This document shows, one piece after another, positions 24,516 through 35,070 of a DNA stretch of 41,293 nucleotides. The translations under genes were made by a program, and so were the position numbers. The first letter of the stretch is position 1. Each line of letters opens with the position of its first letter. The notes below the pieces were generated by a model. That model made no database searches and was not told where the DNA came from. It saw nothing but the letters and a program-made list of their open reading frames with translations. The stretch comes from Bog-756 sp038210245 (lineage in GTDB: Bacteria > Actinomycetota > Acidimicrobiia > Acidimicrobiales > RAAP-2): contig JBBQWW010000020.1 of NCBI GenBank assembly GCA_038210245.1, positions 1 to 41,293 of the forward strand, written 5' to 3'.

Positions 24516-25697
24516 ATGACCGATGCCGTCATCGTCGATGCAGTCCGCACCCCCGGGGGCAAGCGGAACGGGAAATTGCGGAACTGGCACGCTGCCGATC
24601 TGGGCTCGGAGCCGTTGAAAGCCCTCGTCGAGCGGAACGACCTCGACCCGGCCCTGGTCGACGACGTGATCATGGGATGCGTCATGCAGGTCGGCGAGCA
24701 GTCCCTCAACGTCGGACGCAACGCCGTGCTGGCCGCCGGCTACCCCGAGTCGGTGCCGGCCACCACCATCGACCGGCAATGTGGCTCCTCACAGCAGGCC
24801 CTCCACTTCGGGGCCCAGGGCGTCATCGCCGGGGCCTACGACATCGTCATCGGTGGTGGGGTCGAGGTCATGACCCGCACGCCCATGGGCTCCTCGGTCG
24901 TACGTGACCTGGGCTATCCCTTCGGTCCCCGCATGATGAACCGCTACGCCGAGCGGGGCGGACTGGTAGGACAGGGTGAGGGCGCCGAACTCATCGCCGA
25001 ACAGTGGAACATCAGCCGTGACGACCTCGACGAGTACTCGGTCCGCTCCCACCAACGGGCGGCTCAGGCCACGGCCGAAGGCCGGTTCGAGCGTGAGCTG
25101 ATCCCGGTGGCCGTGAAGGACGACGACCGGGCTGACACCGACGAGCTGATCACCAGCGACGAGGGCATCCGTCCCGATTCCTCGGTGGAGACCCTGGCCA
25201 ACCTGAAGCCGGCCTTCCGTCCCGAGAACGGCCGGGTCACCGCCGGCAACTCGTCCCAGATCACCGACGGGGCGTCCGGCGTGCTGATCATGAGCGAGGA
25301 GAAGGCCAGCGCCCTGGGTCTGACCCCACGGGCCCGCTTCCACTCCTTCGCCGTGGCCGGCAGCGACCCCATCACCATGCTCACCGGACCCATCCCCGCC
25401 ACCAAGTCGGTGCTGGAGAAGGCCAAGCTGACCCTCGACGACATGGATGCCATCGAGATCAACGAGGCCTTCGCCTCGGTGGTCCTGGCCTGGCAGAAGG
25501 AGTTCGGCGCCGACCTCAGCAAGGTCAACGTGAACGGTGGGGCCATCGCCCTCGGCCACCCGCTGGGGGCCTCAGGAGCCAAACTTATGGCCACCCTACT
25601 GAACGAGTTGGAGCGGACCCAGGGCCGGTACGGACTCCTGACCATGTGCGAGGGCGGCGGCATGGCCAACGCCACCATCATCGAACGCCTGGGCTGA
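24516..25697 (+). CDS. Acetyl-CoA acetyltransferase (thiolase)
   Basis: A 393-aa thiolase of normal length. The nucleophilic Cys lies at about residue 89 in DRQCGSSQQALHFG; the second active-site set is GGAIALGHPLGASGAK (His about 349) and MCEGGGMANA (Cys about 378). GGAGAAGGAG lies before ATG 24516. The enzyme releases acetyl-CoA in fatty-acid degradation or condenses acyl-CoAs. It shares an intergenic operator with a thioesterase gene, fitting an acyl-CoA role. A strong hairpin terminator follows. Confidence 0.96.
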   Translation: MTDAVIVDAVRTPGGKRNGKLRNWHAADLGSEPLKALVERNDLDPALVDDVIMGCVMQVGEQSLNVGRNAVLAAGYPESVPATTIDRQCGSSQQALHFGAQGVIAGAYDIVIGGGVEVMTRTPMGSSVVRDLGYPFGPRMMNRYAERGGLVGQGEGAELIAEQWNISRDDLDEYSVRSHQRAAQATAEGRFERELIPVAVKDDDRADTDELITSDEGIRPDSSVETLANLKPAFRPENGRVTAGNSSQITDGASGVLIMSEEKASALGLTPRARFHSFAVAGSDPITMLTGPIPATKSVLEKAKLTLDDMDAIEINEAFASVVLAWQKEFGADLSKVNVNGGAIALGHPLGASGAKLMATLLNELERTQGRYGLLTMCEGGGMANATIIERLG

Positions 25698-25752
25698 TCC
25701 GTCCATCGGGGCCACTGGGCTCCCTCGTGTCCGGGCGAAGCACCCAGGAGAT

Positions 25753-25782
25753 GAAGAGCCGGCCCTCCGGGGCCGGCTCTTC
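25753..25782 (+). terminator. 13-bp stem terminator after the thiolase
   Basis: GAAGAGCCGGCCC (25753-25765) pairs perfectly with GGGCCGGCTCTTC (25770-25782) around TCCG. It is 56 bp after the thiolase stop and 49 bp before the convergent crgA, so it can serve both. There is no T-tract. Confidence 0.75.
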
Positions 25783-25830
25783 GCGTCGTTCCAGCAGGAC
25801 GGGGGACGGGCGCGGAGGTAGTGGCCGCCG

Positions 25831-26133
25831 TCAGTGGTAGCGGGTGGCCAGGATGAGCCCGGCGAAGATGGCGGCGATGGCGGCGACCAACCACAGATTG
25901 TTCACGCCGCCCGGGAGCAGGTCGGCGTAGTTGAGGATGACCACCAGCACCCCGAGCAGGAACAGCAGGATGATGGTGATCCCCATCCATCGCGGACTGG
26001 TCTTGACGTTCTTCGGGATGGGGGGCGTGTACCGGTTGGACTGGACCGACTTGGGGCCCTCGGTGGTCCGGCCCTTGGCCGACCGACCCTTCTTCTGCGC
26101 CTTGCCCGGCCCCGACTTGGCCTTGGTTGCCAT
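25831..26133 (-). CDS. crgA: Cell division protein CrgA
   Basis: A 100-aa protein: a Lys-rich N-terminus, then the family segment SNRYTPPIPKNVKTSPRWMG, then two hydrophobic segments (ITIILLFLLGVLVVILNYAD and LWLVAAIAAIFAGLILATRY) separated by LLPGGVNN. This is the CrgA pattern. It is an inner-membrane factor that recruits cell-wall synthesis proteins to the septum in actinobacteria. Position next to the pabA-like and pknB genes is the conserved one. Confidence 0.93.
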   Translation of the reverse strand: MATKAKSGPGKAQKKGRSAKGRTTEGPKSVQSNRYTPPIPKNVKTSPRWMGITIILLFLLGVLVVILNYADLLPGGVNNLWLVAAIAAIFAGLILATRYH

Positions 26134-26213
26134 GGGCGAAGGATAGCCAGTCAGGGTCGGAGGAGGACGCCGGGTCCGGGGAGCCCCGGTGCGACCGGTA
26201 CGATCAACGGTCC

Positions 26214-26798
26214 ATGGGGACCCGGGTGCTGGTCATCGACAACTACGACTCGTTCGTCTACAACCTGGTCCAGGAGCTCGGGGAGTTGGGTGCCGACCCG
26301 GTGGTCCACCGCAACGACGCCATCGATGTGGCCGGCATACGGGCTGCCTCCCCGGACGCCATCCTGATCTCGCCGGGACCCGGGCGCCCCGAGTCGGCCG
26401 GTATCAGCATGACGGTCATCCAGGAACTGGCCGGGGAGATCCCGATCCTGGGCGTGTGCCTCGGACACCAGGCCATCGGCGAGGTCTACGGGGCCCGGGT
26501 GGTGGCCGCCCCCACCCTCATGCACGGCAAGACCTCCCCCATCCGCCACGACGGGGAGGGGGTCTTCATCGGCCTGCCCGACCCCTTCACCGCTACCCGC
26601 TACCACTCGTTGGTGGTGGACCCGACCAGCGTTCCCGACATCCTGGAGGTCACCGCCCGGACGCCCGACGGGGTGATCATGGGGCTGCGCCACCGCGCCC
26701 TGGCCGTCGAGGGGGTCCAGTTCCACCCCGAGTCGCTGCTCACCCTCGAAGGACCCAGCCTGCTGTCGAACTTCCTGGCTTCGACCCGGACGGCCTGA
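26214..26798 (+). CDS. pabA: Aminodeoxychorismate/anthranilate synthase component II
   Basis: A 194-aa class I glutamine amidotransferase. VLVIDNYDSFVYNLVQEL at the start, ILISPGPGRPESAG, the nucleophile in ILGVCLGHQAIGEVYGARVV and the His-Glu pair in EGVQFHPESLLT define the subunit. It supplies ammonia from glutamine to a PabB or TrpE partner elsewhere in the genome. Next to pknB this gene is called trpG or pabA in other actinobacteria; the sequence does not decide between folate and tryptophan use. It starts at ATG 26214 on the opposite strand to its neighbours. Confidence 0.93.
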   Translation: MGTRVLVIDNYDSFVYNLVQELGELGADPVVHRNDAIDVAGIRAASPDAILISPGPGRPESAGISMTVIQELAGEIPILGVCLGHQAIGEVYGARVVAAPTLMHGKTSPIRHDGEGVFIGLPDPFTATRYHSLVVDPTSVPDILEVTARTPDGVIMGLRHRALAVEGVQFHPESLLTLEGPSLLSNFLASTRTA

Positions 26799-26813
26799 GC
26801 TCACCACATTCCC

Positions 26814-26840
26814 GCTGACCCATCCGTCGGGTCGGTCAGC
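26814..26840. terminator. Bidirectional terminator between pabA and pknB
   Basis: GCTGACC (26814-26820) pairs with GGTCAGC (26834-26840), directly before the pknB stop at 26841 and 15 bp after the pabA stop. A second pairing GACCC/GGGTC overlaps inside. Confidence 0.45.
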
Positions 26841-28610
<1,770 letters not shown>

Positions 28611-28720
28611 GTGGGTCAAAGCCTAGGCCTGCACTCTCTCGGTTCCGGGGTTTCTCATGGTTCCTCTTCGGTTCAGTCGGTCGAATGTCCCTGTGGGGTG
28701 GGACGGGGTGGATCGGGTCG

Positions 28721-30274
28721 TCACGGCGTGGCCTGGTTGGCCAGCACATCACCGAGGATCTGCTTGACGATGGGACCCGAGTATTTGGCCCCGGTGGCAT
28801 CCCCCGGCTGCTTGGGCATGACCACGGCGATGGCCACCTTGGCGCCGGCATTCCCCACCGGGGCGAAGGCGATCAGCCAGTCGTCGGTGAACTGGGGGTT
28901 GGGCCCGAACGAACCGGTCTGGGCGGTACCCGTCTTGGCCGCCACGTTCCACGCCGCCGGGAACACCCCGGCTGCCGTGCCCGACTTGGCCACCCCCTGC
29001 ATGAAGGTGGTGAGCGTGTTGGCCGTCTCCGCGGAGATGGGCTGGAGCCAGGCCTTGGGCTGGTACACCCGCACCAGGTTGCCTTGGGAGTCACGGATCT
29101 GGGACATGACGTGGGGGGTCATCTCCACGCCGCCGTTGGCCACGGCGCCCGCCACCAGGGCCATCTGGAGGGCGGAGGCGGTGACGTTCTGCTGGCCGAT
29201 GGCAGACTTCATCAGCCCGGGGATGTCGTCGGCGAAGTCAGCAGTGGTCCCGAAGTTGGACACGGCCACCGTGTCGGCCGGCACGTCGAGGGGGACGTGC
29301 TGGTTGAAGCCGTAGGCCTCGGCCTGGTTGACCAGGGTCTGGGACCCGAGGAGCTGGCCGATCTGGGCGAAGTCAGCATCACAGGAGTTGATCAAGAGGG
29401 TCTCGAGGTTGCCGCCGGGCGGCGCCGGACACACCCCGCCGTGGTAGTTGGTCAGCACCTGGGGTGGCGTACCGGAGTTGGGCAGGACCACCGAAGGCAC
29501 GGCCGGGTAGATCATCTTGGCCAGATCGGGGCGGTTCTCGAGGACAGCAGAGGTGGTGACCACCTTGAAGGTGGATCCCGGCGGATAGACCTGACCGTAG
29601 GTGCCGGGCACGAGGGGGCTCCCGGGGGCACAGAGAGCCTGATTGGCCGTGGGCGGGCAGGCGTTGATATTCCAGGCTGCGGTCTCCTTGGCCAGGTCCT
29701 GCGACACCAGAGGATTGGGGTCGTAGGTGGGATTGGAGTACATGGCCTCCACAGCCCCCGTGGCGGGATTCAGCACTACGGCCGCCGCCCCCAACACGCC
29801 CGGAGCATGCTGGTCGAGGGCGGCAGCCACCTGACTTTGCAGCCTGGTGTCGAGCGTCAGGGAGACGTTGTCCACCACTGTCCGGTTGATCAGCAGGTCC
29901 CGCAGCGTCTTGGCCGGCCGGGTGTGGGGGGTGAGGTAGCTGTTGTACTGGGCTTCGATGCCCCGGAAGTTGCCGTACTTGATGGAGTCGAACCCGACGA
30001 TCTGGGCGAAGAGCGTCGCCGTGTAGGGGTCGTAGGCCCTCTGATACTTGAAGACACTGCCCTTCGGGGCCAGCTCCGACGAGGCCAGGGTCACCCCGTC
30101 GGCCGACAGGATGCTGCCCCGGGTCTGGCTGCGCTCCACCAACTGGACTCGCGGGTTCTCCGCATTATTGGCCAGCGAATTGGCCTTGAGCACCTGGATG
30201 TTGTTGAGCTGGATGAACAGCGCCACGAAGCAAAGGATCATGAAGATGCCGAGCCGTCGGATCCGGCGTTCCAT
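28721..30274 (-). CDS. pbpA: Class B penicillin-binding protein PbpA
   Basis: A 517-aa protein starting MERRIRRLGIFMILC with one N-terminal membrane anchor (about 8-26). The transpeptidase domain shows PGSTFK (SxxK), NSCDADF (SxD in place of SxN) and AKTGTAQTGS (KTGT). PbpA makes cross-links in polar/septal growth of actinobacteria. The ATG overlaps the pstP stop (TGATG), so translation is coupled. In other actinobacteria a rodA gene stands between pstP and pbpA; here none does. Confidence 0.95.
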   Translation of the reverse strand: MERRIRRLGIFMILCFVALFIQLNNIQVLKANSLANNAENPRVQLVERSQTRGSILSADGVTLASSELAPKGSVFKYQRAYDPYTATLFAQIVGFDSIKYGNFRGIEAQYNSYLTPHTRPAKTLRDLLINRTVVDNVSLTLDTRLQSQVAAALDQHAPGVLGAAAVVLNPATGAVEAMYSNPTYDPNPLVSQDLAKETAAWNINACPPTANQALCAPGSPLVPGTYGQVYPPGSTFKVVTTSAVLENRPDLAKMIYPAVPSVVLPNSGTPPQVLTNYHGGVCPAPPGGNLETLLINSCDADFAQIGQLLGSQTLVNQAEAYGFNQHVPLDVPADTVAVSNFGTTADFADDIPGLMKSAIGQQNVTASALQMALVAGAVANGGVEMTPHVMSQIRDSQGNLVRVYQPKAWLQPISAETANTLTTFMQGVAKSGTAAGVFPAAWNVAAKTGTAQTGSFGPNPQFTDDWLIAFAPVGNAGAKVAIAVVMPKQPGDATGAKYSGPIVKQILGDVLANQATP

Positions 30275-31599
30275 CAGGGAGCCTTGACCGTGGACGGGGG
30301 CACGGACGCCGCCGTGGTGGACGAAGCAGTCGCTGTCGATCCTGGCGTCGGGGTGCACAGCGCTGAAGTCGGCGCCAGTTGGCAGGCCCTCGTCACTTTG
30401 AGATTCTCCACGTAGGCCCGCGCGCTGGCCACCGATGCTTCTTCGACCCCGCCGGTGAGCTGATCGAGGTACTGGGGGGGCACGTCGGCCGTGGTCACCC
30501 CGGTGCGCTGCACCTCGACGGGGTTGTACCAGAGGAAGCCACCGATCCGACCTTGGTAGATCACCAGCTCGTTGTTGTTGACCCCGACGAAGTACGAGTT
30601 GGTGTCGTACCAGCGCACGGCGTAGAACGCCCCGGCCAGCACGGCGCCCAGGAGGATAACGAACAGGAGGGTTCGGAAGGTGATCAGTCGACGACCCCGG
30701 GCGATGCGCCGCTCCCGTCGCTTGGCTCGCCGGCGCTCGCGTCGGCTGGGCTGTCGCTCCTCGGCCACCGAGGCCGGATAGAGGTCGGGGGCTTCGGCCT
30801 GGGCCTCGTCAGCGGGCAACGCCATCGGGACGAAGTCGGCGTTCACCGCAGCCACCACCGGAGCCGAGTCCACCTCGTCGCCGACCACCACGTCGACCAC
30901 CACCACGGTGATGTTGTCGCTGCCCCCGTGGGTTCGGGCCGCCTGGACCAGCAGGTCAGCGGCCCGATGGGGATCGCCCACCGACGCCAGCACCTCGCTG
31001 ATCTGGCTGAGTTCGAGTTCGTTGGTCAACCCGTCGCTGCACAGCAGGAAGCGGTCTCCCCGTACCGGTTGGATGCGCCAGAGGTCGACGGCCACGTCCG
31101 TGGCCACGCCAAGGGCCCGGGTCAGGATGTGGCGGTGGGGGTGCACGGCCGCCTCGGCCGTGGTCAGCTCACCCGTGCGCACCATCTCCTCGGCCAGGCT
31201 GTGGTCCGTGGTGATCTGCGTCAGTTCGCCGTCGTGGAAGCGGTAGGAGCGGGAATCACCCACGTTGACTAGGGCCAACACGTCCTGGCCACCCTCGTTG
31301 ACTAGGGCCACGGCGGTCAGGGTGGTACCCATCCCGCGAAGATCAGGGTTGTCTTGGCTGTGCTGCCAGACCACCGAGTTGGCCTCGGTGACCGCCTGAG
31401 AGAGCCCCGCTCCGGTGGGCTGTCGTCCGAAGGCCGCAGCCAGGGCGTCCACGGCCAGCCGGGAGGCCACCTCACCGCCGGCATGGCCTCCCATGCCGTC
31501 GGCCACGGCGAACAGTGTGGAGGTCTCGACGGCCAGGTCCTGGTTGACCGAGCGGACCAGTCCGGTGTCAGTGGCGGATCCCGAACGGAGAAGGGTCAT
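30274..31599 (-). CDS. pstP: PP2C-type Ser/Thr protein phosphatase PstP
   Basis: A 441-aa protein. The N-terminal PP2C domain (about 1-240) has ATDTGLVRSVNQD, VADGMGGHAGGEVAS, LVNVGDSRSYR, LLCSDGLTNEL and GGSDNITVVVV, i.e. the metal-binding Asp residues. A basic stretch (RRERRRAKRRERR) precedes a single membrane helix (about 300-320), and an extracellular domain follows. PstP removes phosphates from PknB targets. It sits in the expected place after fhaB with 1 nt between stop and start (TGAGATG). Confidence 0.96.
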   Translation of the reverse strand: MTLLRSGSATDTGLVRSVNQDLAVETSTLFAVADGMGGHAGGEVASRLAVDALAAAFGRQPTGAGLSQAVTEANSVVWQHSQDNPDLRGMGTTLTAVALVNEGGQDVLALVNVGDSRSYRFHDGELTQITTDHSLAEEMVRTGELTTAEAAVHPHRHILTRALGVATDVAVDLWRIQPVRGDRFLLCSDGLTNELELSQISEVLASVGDPHRAADLLVQAARTHGGSDNITVVVVDVVVGDEVDSAPVVAAVNADFVPMALPADEAQAEAPDLYPASVAEERQPSRRERRRAKRRERRIARGRRLITFRTLLFVILLGAVLAGAFYAVRWYDTNSYFVGVNNNELVIYQGRIGGFLWYNPVEVQRTGVTTADVPPQYLDQLTGGVEEASVASARAYVENLKVTRACQLAPTSALCTPTPGSTATASSTTAASVPPSTVKAP

Positions 31600-31600
31600 C

Positions 31601-32101
31601 TCACTTCCCGACCTCGAAGACGGTGCCTCCCACTTGGAGGAGGTCCCCCTTCTCGAGCCGGGTCCGCTCGTTGATGCGGACGGTGTTCACCCAGGTCCCG
31701 TTGGTGGAGCCGAGGTCCTCAGCCCACAGGTCACCGTCCAGGCGGAACAGTCGGGCGTGGAGGTTGGAGGAGTAGGTGTCATAGTCGATGGGCACACCAC
31801 AACCGGCGGCCCGGCCCACCGTGACCTCGTCACCGATGTCGTAGATCCGCCCGGCCTGGTCCTCGGGCCGGATGACGTGCAGGCGCAGTAGCTTGCCCTT
31901 CCGGCCCTTGGCCCCGGCCACCACGGGCTCGTTGGCATCCTTCCGTCGACGGCGCCGCTTGAGGGGTCGCACCTCCACCCACACGGCGCGAACCACCCAC
32001 ATGAAGAAGAGCCAGAGCAGCAGGATCACCCCGTACTCGAGAGCACGGAGTACGGGGGTGTTGTCTGTAGGCCCAGGCAGGGAGACCAGTAACAGATGCA
32101 T
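31601..32101 (-). CDS. fhaB: FHA-domain protein FhaB
   Basis: A 166-aa protein with an N-terminal membrane segment (YGVILLLWLFFMWVVRAVWV), a basic linker (LKRRRRRKDAN) and a C-terminal FHA domain: VGRAAGCGVPI, SSNLHARLFRLD and DLGSTNGTWVN are the phosphothreonine-binding loops. It reads phosphorylated PknB substrates and links to cell-wall synthesis. It lies 20 bp behind fhaA and 1 nt before pstP. Confidence 0.95.
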   Translation of the reverse strand: MHLLLVSLPGPTDNTPVLRALEYGVILLLWLFFMWVVRAVWVEVRPLKRRRRRKDANEPVVAGAKGRKGKLLRLHVIRPEDQAGRIYDIGDEVTVGRAAGCGVPIDYDTYSSNLHARLFRLDGDLWAEDLGSTNGTWVNTVRINERTRLEKGDLLQVGGTVFEVGK

Positions 32102-32121
32102 GTGCGCCTAGTGGCCGGCCG

Positions 32122-32778
32122 TCACGAGGTCTCGAACCGGAGAACGGTGGTCCCGATCACGATCTGATCGCCGTCCGCCAACTTCCGTTCCCGGATGGTC
32201 GCCCCGTTCACCCGGGTGCCGTTGGTCGAGTTGAGGTCGACCACTACGACGTCATTGCCCGCCCGCCGGATTTCGGCATGGCGCCGACTGGCGTTGGGAT
32301 CGGTGACCATCACCGCGCTCTCCGGGAGCCGCCCGATGGTCAGGGGCTCGGGGCCGAGCACGACCCTGGACCCGTCGGCCAGAACCACCGAAGCCGTGGG
32401 AAGGCCTGACGGCCCTTCCTCCACCTCAGACACCACGGCGAACCGGCCACGGCGCTGGCGGGTGTCCTCCATGACGGTCACAGTGACCGGGCCGACAAAG
32501 ACATAGTCCTCCGTGCGGGCGTGCTCGCGGGCCGCTTCCTCGAGCTCACGGACCAGGGCCTCGAGAAAGCTCTCGAACCGGTCGAAGTCATTGGTGGAGA
32601 GATATACGGTGAAAGCGTTGGGTGCGATGAGTCCGTGCACCCCCAGCCGGCGTTGGAGATCCATCTCCCTGGTCACGCGGCGACCGATCTCCACGGGGTG
32701 CAGTTCGCCGCGGAACGCCTTGGAAAGGGTGCCGTCTACCAAGCGCTCGAGGCGCCCTTCGAATTTCTGGAGTCCCAT
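32122..32778 (-). CDS. fhaA: FHA-domain protein FhaA (DUF3662 plus FHA)
   Basis: A 218-aa protein. The N-terminal part (MGLQKFEGRLERLVDGTLSK, then FRGELHPVEIGRRVTREMD) is the DUF3662 domain and the C-terminal FHA domain has TIGRLPESAVMV, NASRRHAEIRR and DLNSTNGTRVNG. It is shorter than mycobacterial FhaA, with almost no Pro-rich middle part. It is first in the minus-strand operon fhaA-fhaB-pstP-pbpA-pknB; a -10-like TAGGCT lies 9 nt before the ATG. Confidence 0.94.
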   Translation of the reverse strand: MGLQKFEGRLERLVDGTLSKAFRGELHPVEIGRRVTREMDLQRRLGVHGLIAPNAFTVYLSTNDFDRFESFLEALVRELEEAAREHARTEDYVFVGPVTVTVMEDTRQRRGRFAVVSEVEEGPSGLPTASVVLADGSRVVLGPEPLTIGRLPESAVMVTDPNASRRHAEIRRAGNDVVVVDLNSTNGTRVNGATIRERKLADGDQIVIGTTVLRFETS

Positions 32779-32938
32779 GCTGGCGCCAGCCTACCGGTGG
32801 GCACCCCCAATTAGGGGGTAGGGCGTTCGGGCCGGCTGGTGACCGGGGCTGGGCCTTTGCCCCTGCGGGGCGGTTCCGGGCCGGCCCGGGCGCGTGATCA
32901 AGGGGTTTCCGCCATCGGGTAGCCTCGTACGGTCGCTC

Positions 32939-33025
<87 letters not shown>

Positions 33026-33030
33026 AGGGG

Positions 33031-33065
33031 TTCCGACAAAACTGGCCGGGTCGCACCGACAAAAC
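33031..33065. repeat. Left inverted-repeat end and two CCGACAAAAC repeats
   Basis: TTCCGACAAAACT (33031-33043) begins 6 nt after the tRNA CCA end. CCGACAAAAC is repeated at 33033-33042 and 33056-33065, a 23-bp period (about two helical turns). The 13-mer is present as a perfect inverted copy at 38182-38194. I propose it as the left end of a mobile element. The rest of 33066-33239 holds no gene I can support. Confidence 0.5.
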
Positions 33066-33239
33066 CCCGTTCACAGAGGTCCGCATGGGGGTTCGGGCGG
33101 GATGTTGGGCCGTCGCCGGGGCGGTTCCGATGTCGGGAGCCGACGTCAGTCACCTTCTCCCCTCCCGTGGTCTGCTCGGCTCAGACTCCGGACGCGACGG
33201 AACCACCGGGGTGGCTCTTCCAGCGGGAGATGGCCTGTC

Positions 33240-35066
33240 TCAGGCGGTCAGGGGAGGATCGGGATCGGCACTGGCGTCGTCCACCGTGGCGGTGGCCACC
33301 GTCGTCGATGCCGGAGCCCACGCCGTGAGGGACCTGGACGTCCGCCGGGCCCGCAGCTTGCGGAACTTCTTCTCGGCCACGGCCATCTTGGTCAGGAACT
33401 CGTTGACCTTGCGGATGTTGGCGGCGAACAGTTGGAAGGCCACCAGCACACTCTGGGCGGCCACGCCCCGGATGCGACGGCGCTCCGGGTCGTCGATGGC
33501 CTCCCTGGCTCCGTCCTTGATGAAGCCGTTCATCCCCTCGTTGGAGTTCCGCAAGGTGGCGTAGGCGCGGTGCCACTCGTCGGTCTCATGGGCGAAGTGC
33601 TGGCGGAACTTGGCGCCGGCCTCAGGGGGCAGGGTGATCGAGCCCTGGGTGCAGATCTTGGGTGGGTGGGCGGCCAGGACGTCGGTGACCGGAATGCGGG
33701 TCCTGACCTTGCCGTTGCCCCCCTCGGAGGCGGGCTTGAGCAGGCAGCGCACCTGGGGGGCGGGACTGGCCGCTGGGCACATGACCCGGAGATGGCCATC
33801 GGCATCGGGCTGGCTCTTCATCCGGATGGCCAGGCGCTGGCGCTCGGCGATCCTGGCCCGGTGGGTGGCCTCGTCGATCTTCCCGTCCCGGAAGTCCTTG
33901 GTGGCGTTGATCAGCGACTCGGGCAGGGCCGGGCAGTAGAAGGCGCCGTCCACCAGGATCATGCCCTGGTGGGTGCCCTGGAGGCCGAGCTGGTCGATCT
34001 TGTAGTCGAGGACCAACTGGTAGCCGAGGGCGCGGGCAGGCAGTTGGAAGTCCTCGGGCTTGCACTGGGTGTAGGCCCGGTCCCCAGCCAGGAGATGGGC
34101 CGGGTGGCCCCGCCGGGCGATGTCGGCCAGGGCCCGGATGGCCTGGTGACCGGGCTGGGCGCCCGGCTTGTGGAGAGGGGCCATCCCGAGCACCAGCGTC
34201 GGCATAGCCGCCGGGTTGTCGGGATCGTCGCTCCCCGACACCACCAGGCTTGCCTCCATCGCCCACACCGTGACCTTCGGGTCGGTGTTTCCGTCCTTGA
34301 TGTCGCGCTTGTCCCGGGAGTACCAGCCGGCATCCGGGTCGGTCGAGGAGCGGATCAGGGCCGGGGTCAGGCCCTTCTTCTTGCGCTTCTCCCGGCGCTC
34401 CGGCCGGGCGAAGGCCAGGATGGGGGTGGCATCGACGGCCGCTGACCCCTTCCAGTGCCGACGCGCCTCCCGCGGGAGCGTCGAGATGCTCATCTCCAGG
34501 ACCTGGTTGATGAACCAGGTGAGCCGTTCCCCCCGTTCGACCCACTCGGTCTCGGTCCGGCTCGCCCGGCGGAGTTCCACCAGGGCGTCGAAGTCCGCGG
34601 CATCGAGGCGCCGGTTCTTCGGGAACGGGGAGGGGTCCATCAGGTCGAGGAGGGCGTGGAAGCGGGTCCGGACGTTGCGGTAGACGTTGTGCCAGCCGGC
34701 CTCATCCCCCGGTTCGGGGGGCTTCGGGACCTCGAGAGCGTGGCGCATGGTCGGGCTCATCTGGCCGAACAGCACGTCACAGAACCGGGTAGCCAACAGG
34801 GGCTGGTCGGTGACGCCGCAGAGCACCATGGCCACGAGGAGGGCCCGGGTGGGGAAGGTCTCCGGCCGACCTCCCGGACCACCGCTGTCGGTTTCCCTCC
34901 AGGCGTCGTTGGTGGCCACAAGCGAGGACTTGTCGATGACGGCGATGGCATCGAAGACCAGGCCGTCATCGAGCTTGCCCTTGGGCGCGTCGAAGCGGGG
35001 ACTCGGGACCGGCACCGTGGCGGCGTCGGTGGCGGTGTCGGTGGCGAGGACCGCTTCGGCGCCCAC
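33240..35066 (-). CDS. DDE-type transposase-like protein
   Basis: About 608 aa, from GTG 35066, 4 nt behind the recombinase-like gene's stop. A DDE set is visible: VDATPILAFARP (first Asp), LLAGDRAYTQCKPEDF (second Asp) and LRNSNEGMNGFIKDGARE (Glu). The end of the catalytic region, RRRIRGVAAQSVLVAFQLFA, followed by a basic helix NIRKVNEFLTKMAVAEKKFR, is the usual C-terminus of actinobacterial DDE transposases of the IS4/IS1182 kind. The first 40 residues are Ala/Thr/Val-rich and little conserved. The exact IS family is not certain. The tight spacing with the tyrosine recombinase-like gene makes the pair an operon. Confidence 0.8.
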   Translation of the reverse strand: MGAEAVLATDTATDAATVPVPSPRFDAPKGKLDDGLVFDAIAVIDKSSLVATNDAWRETDSGGPGGRPETFPTRALLVAMVLCGVTDQPLLATRFCDVLFGQMSPTMRHALEVPKPPEPGDEAGWHNVYRNVRTRFHALLDLMDPSPFPKNRRLDAADFDALVELRRASRTETEWVERGERLTWFINQVLEMSISTLPREARRHWKGSAAVDATPILAFARPERREKRKKKGLTPALIRSSTDPDAGWYSRDKRDIKDGNTDPKVTVWAMEASLVVSGSDDPDNPAAMPTLVLGMAPLHKPGAQPGHQAIRALADIARRGHPAHLLAGDRAYTQCKPEDFQLPARALGYQLVLDYKIDQLGLQGTHQGMILVDGAFYCPALPESLINATKDFRDGKIDEATHRARIAERQRLAIRMKSQPDADGHLRVMCPAASPAPQVRCLLKPASEGGNGKVRTRIPVTDVLAAHPPKICTQGSITLPPEAGAKFRQHFAHETDEWHRAYATLRNSNEGMNGFIKDGAREAIDDPERRRIRGVAAQSVLVAFQLFAANIRKVNEFLTKMAVAEKKFRKLRARRTSRSLTAWAPASTTVATATVDDASADPDPPLTA

Positions 35067-35070
35067 CCCG

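Noticed and set aside
29340..29400. PbpA second motif is SCD instead of SxN as a sign of inactivation
   Set aside because: S-x-D is known in some PBP2-type enzymes, and SxxK and KTGT motifs are intact.
32850..32880. GCCCC-TGC-GGGGC hairpin between fhaA and the tRNA gene
   Set aside because: It is short, and neither neighbour ends here (both read away from it), so a terminator role is not supported.
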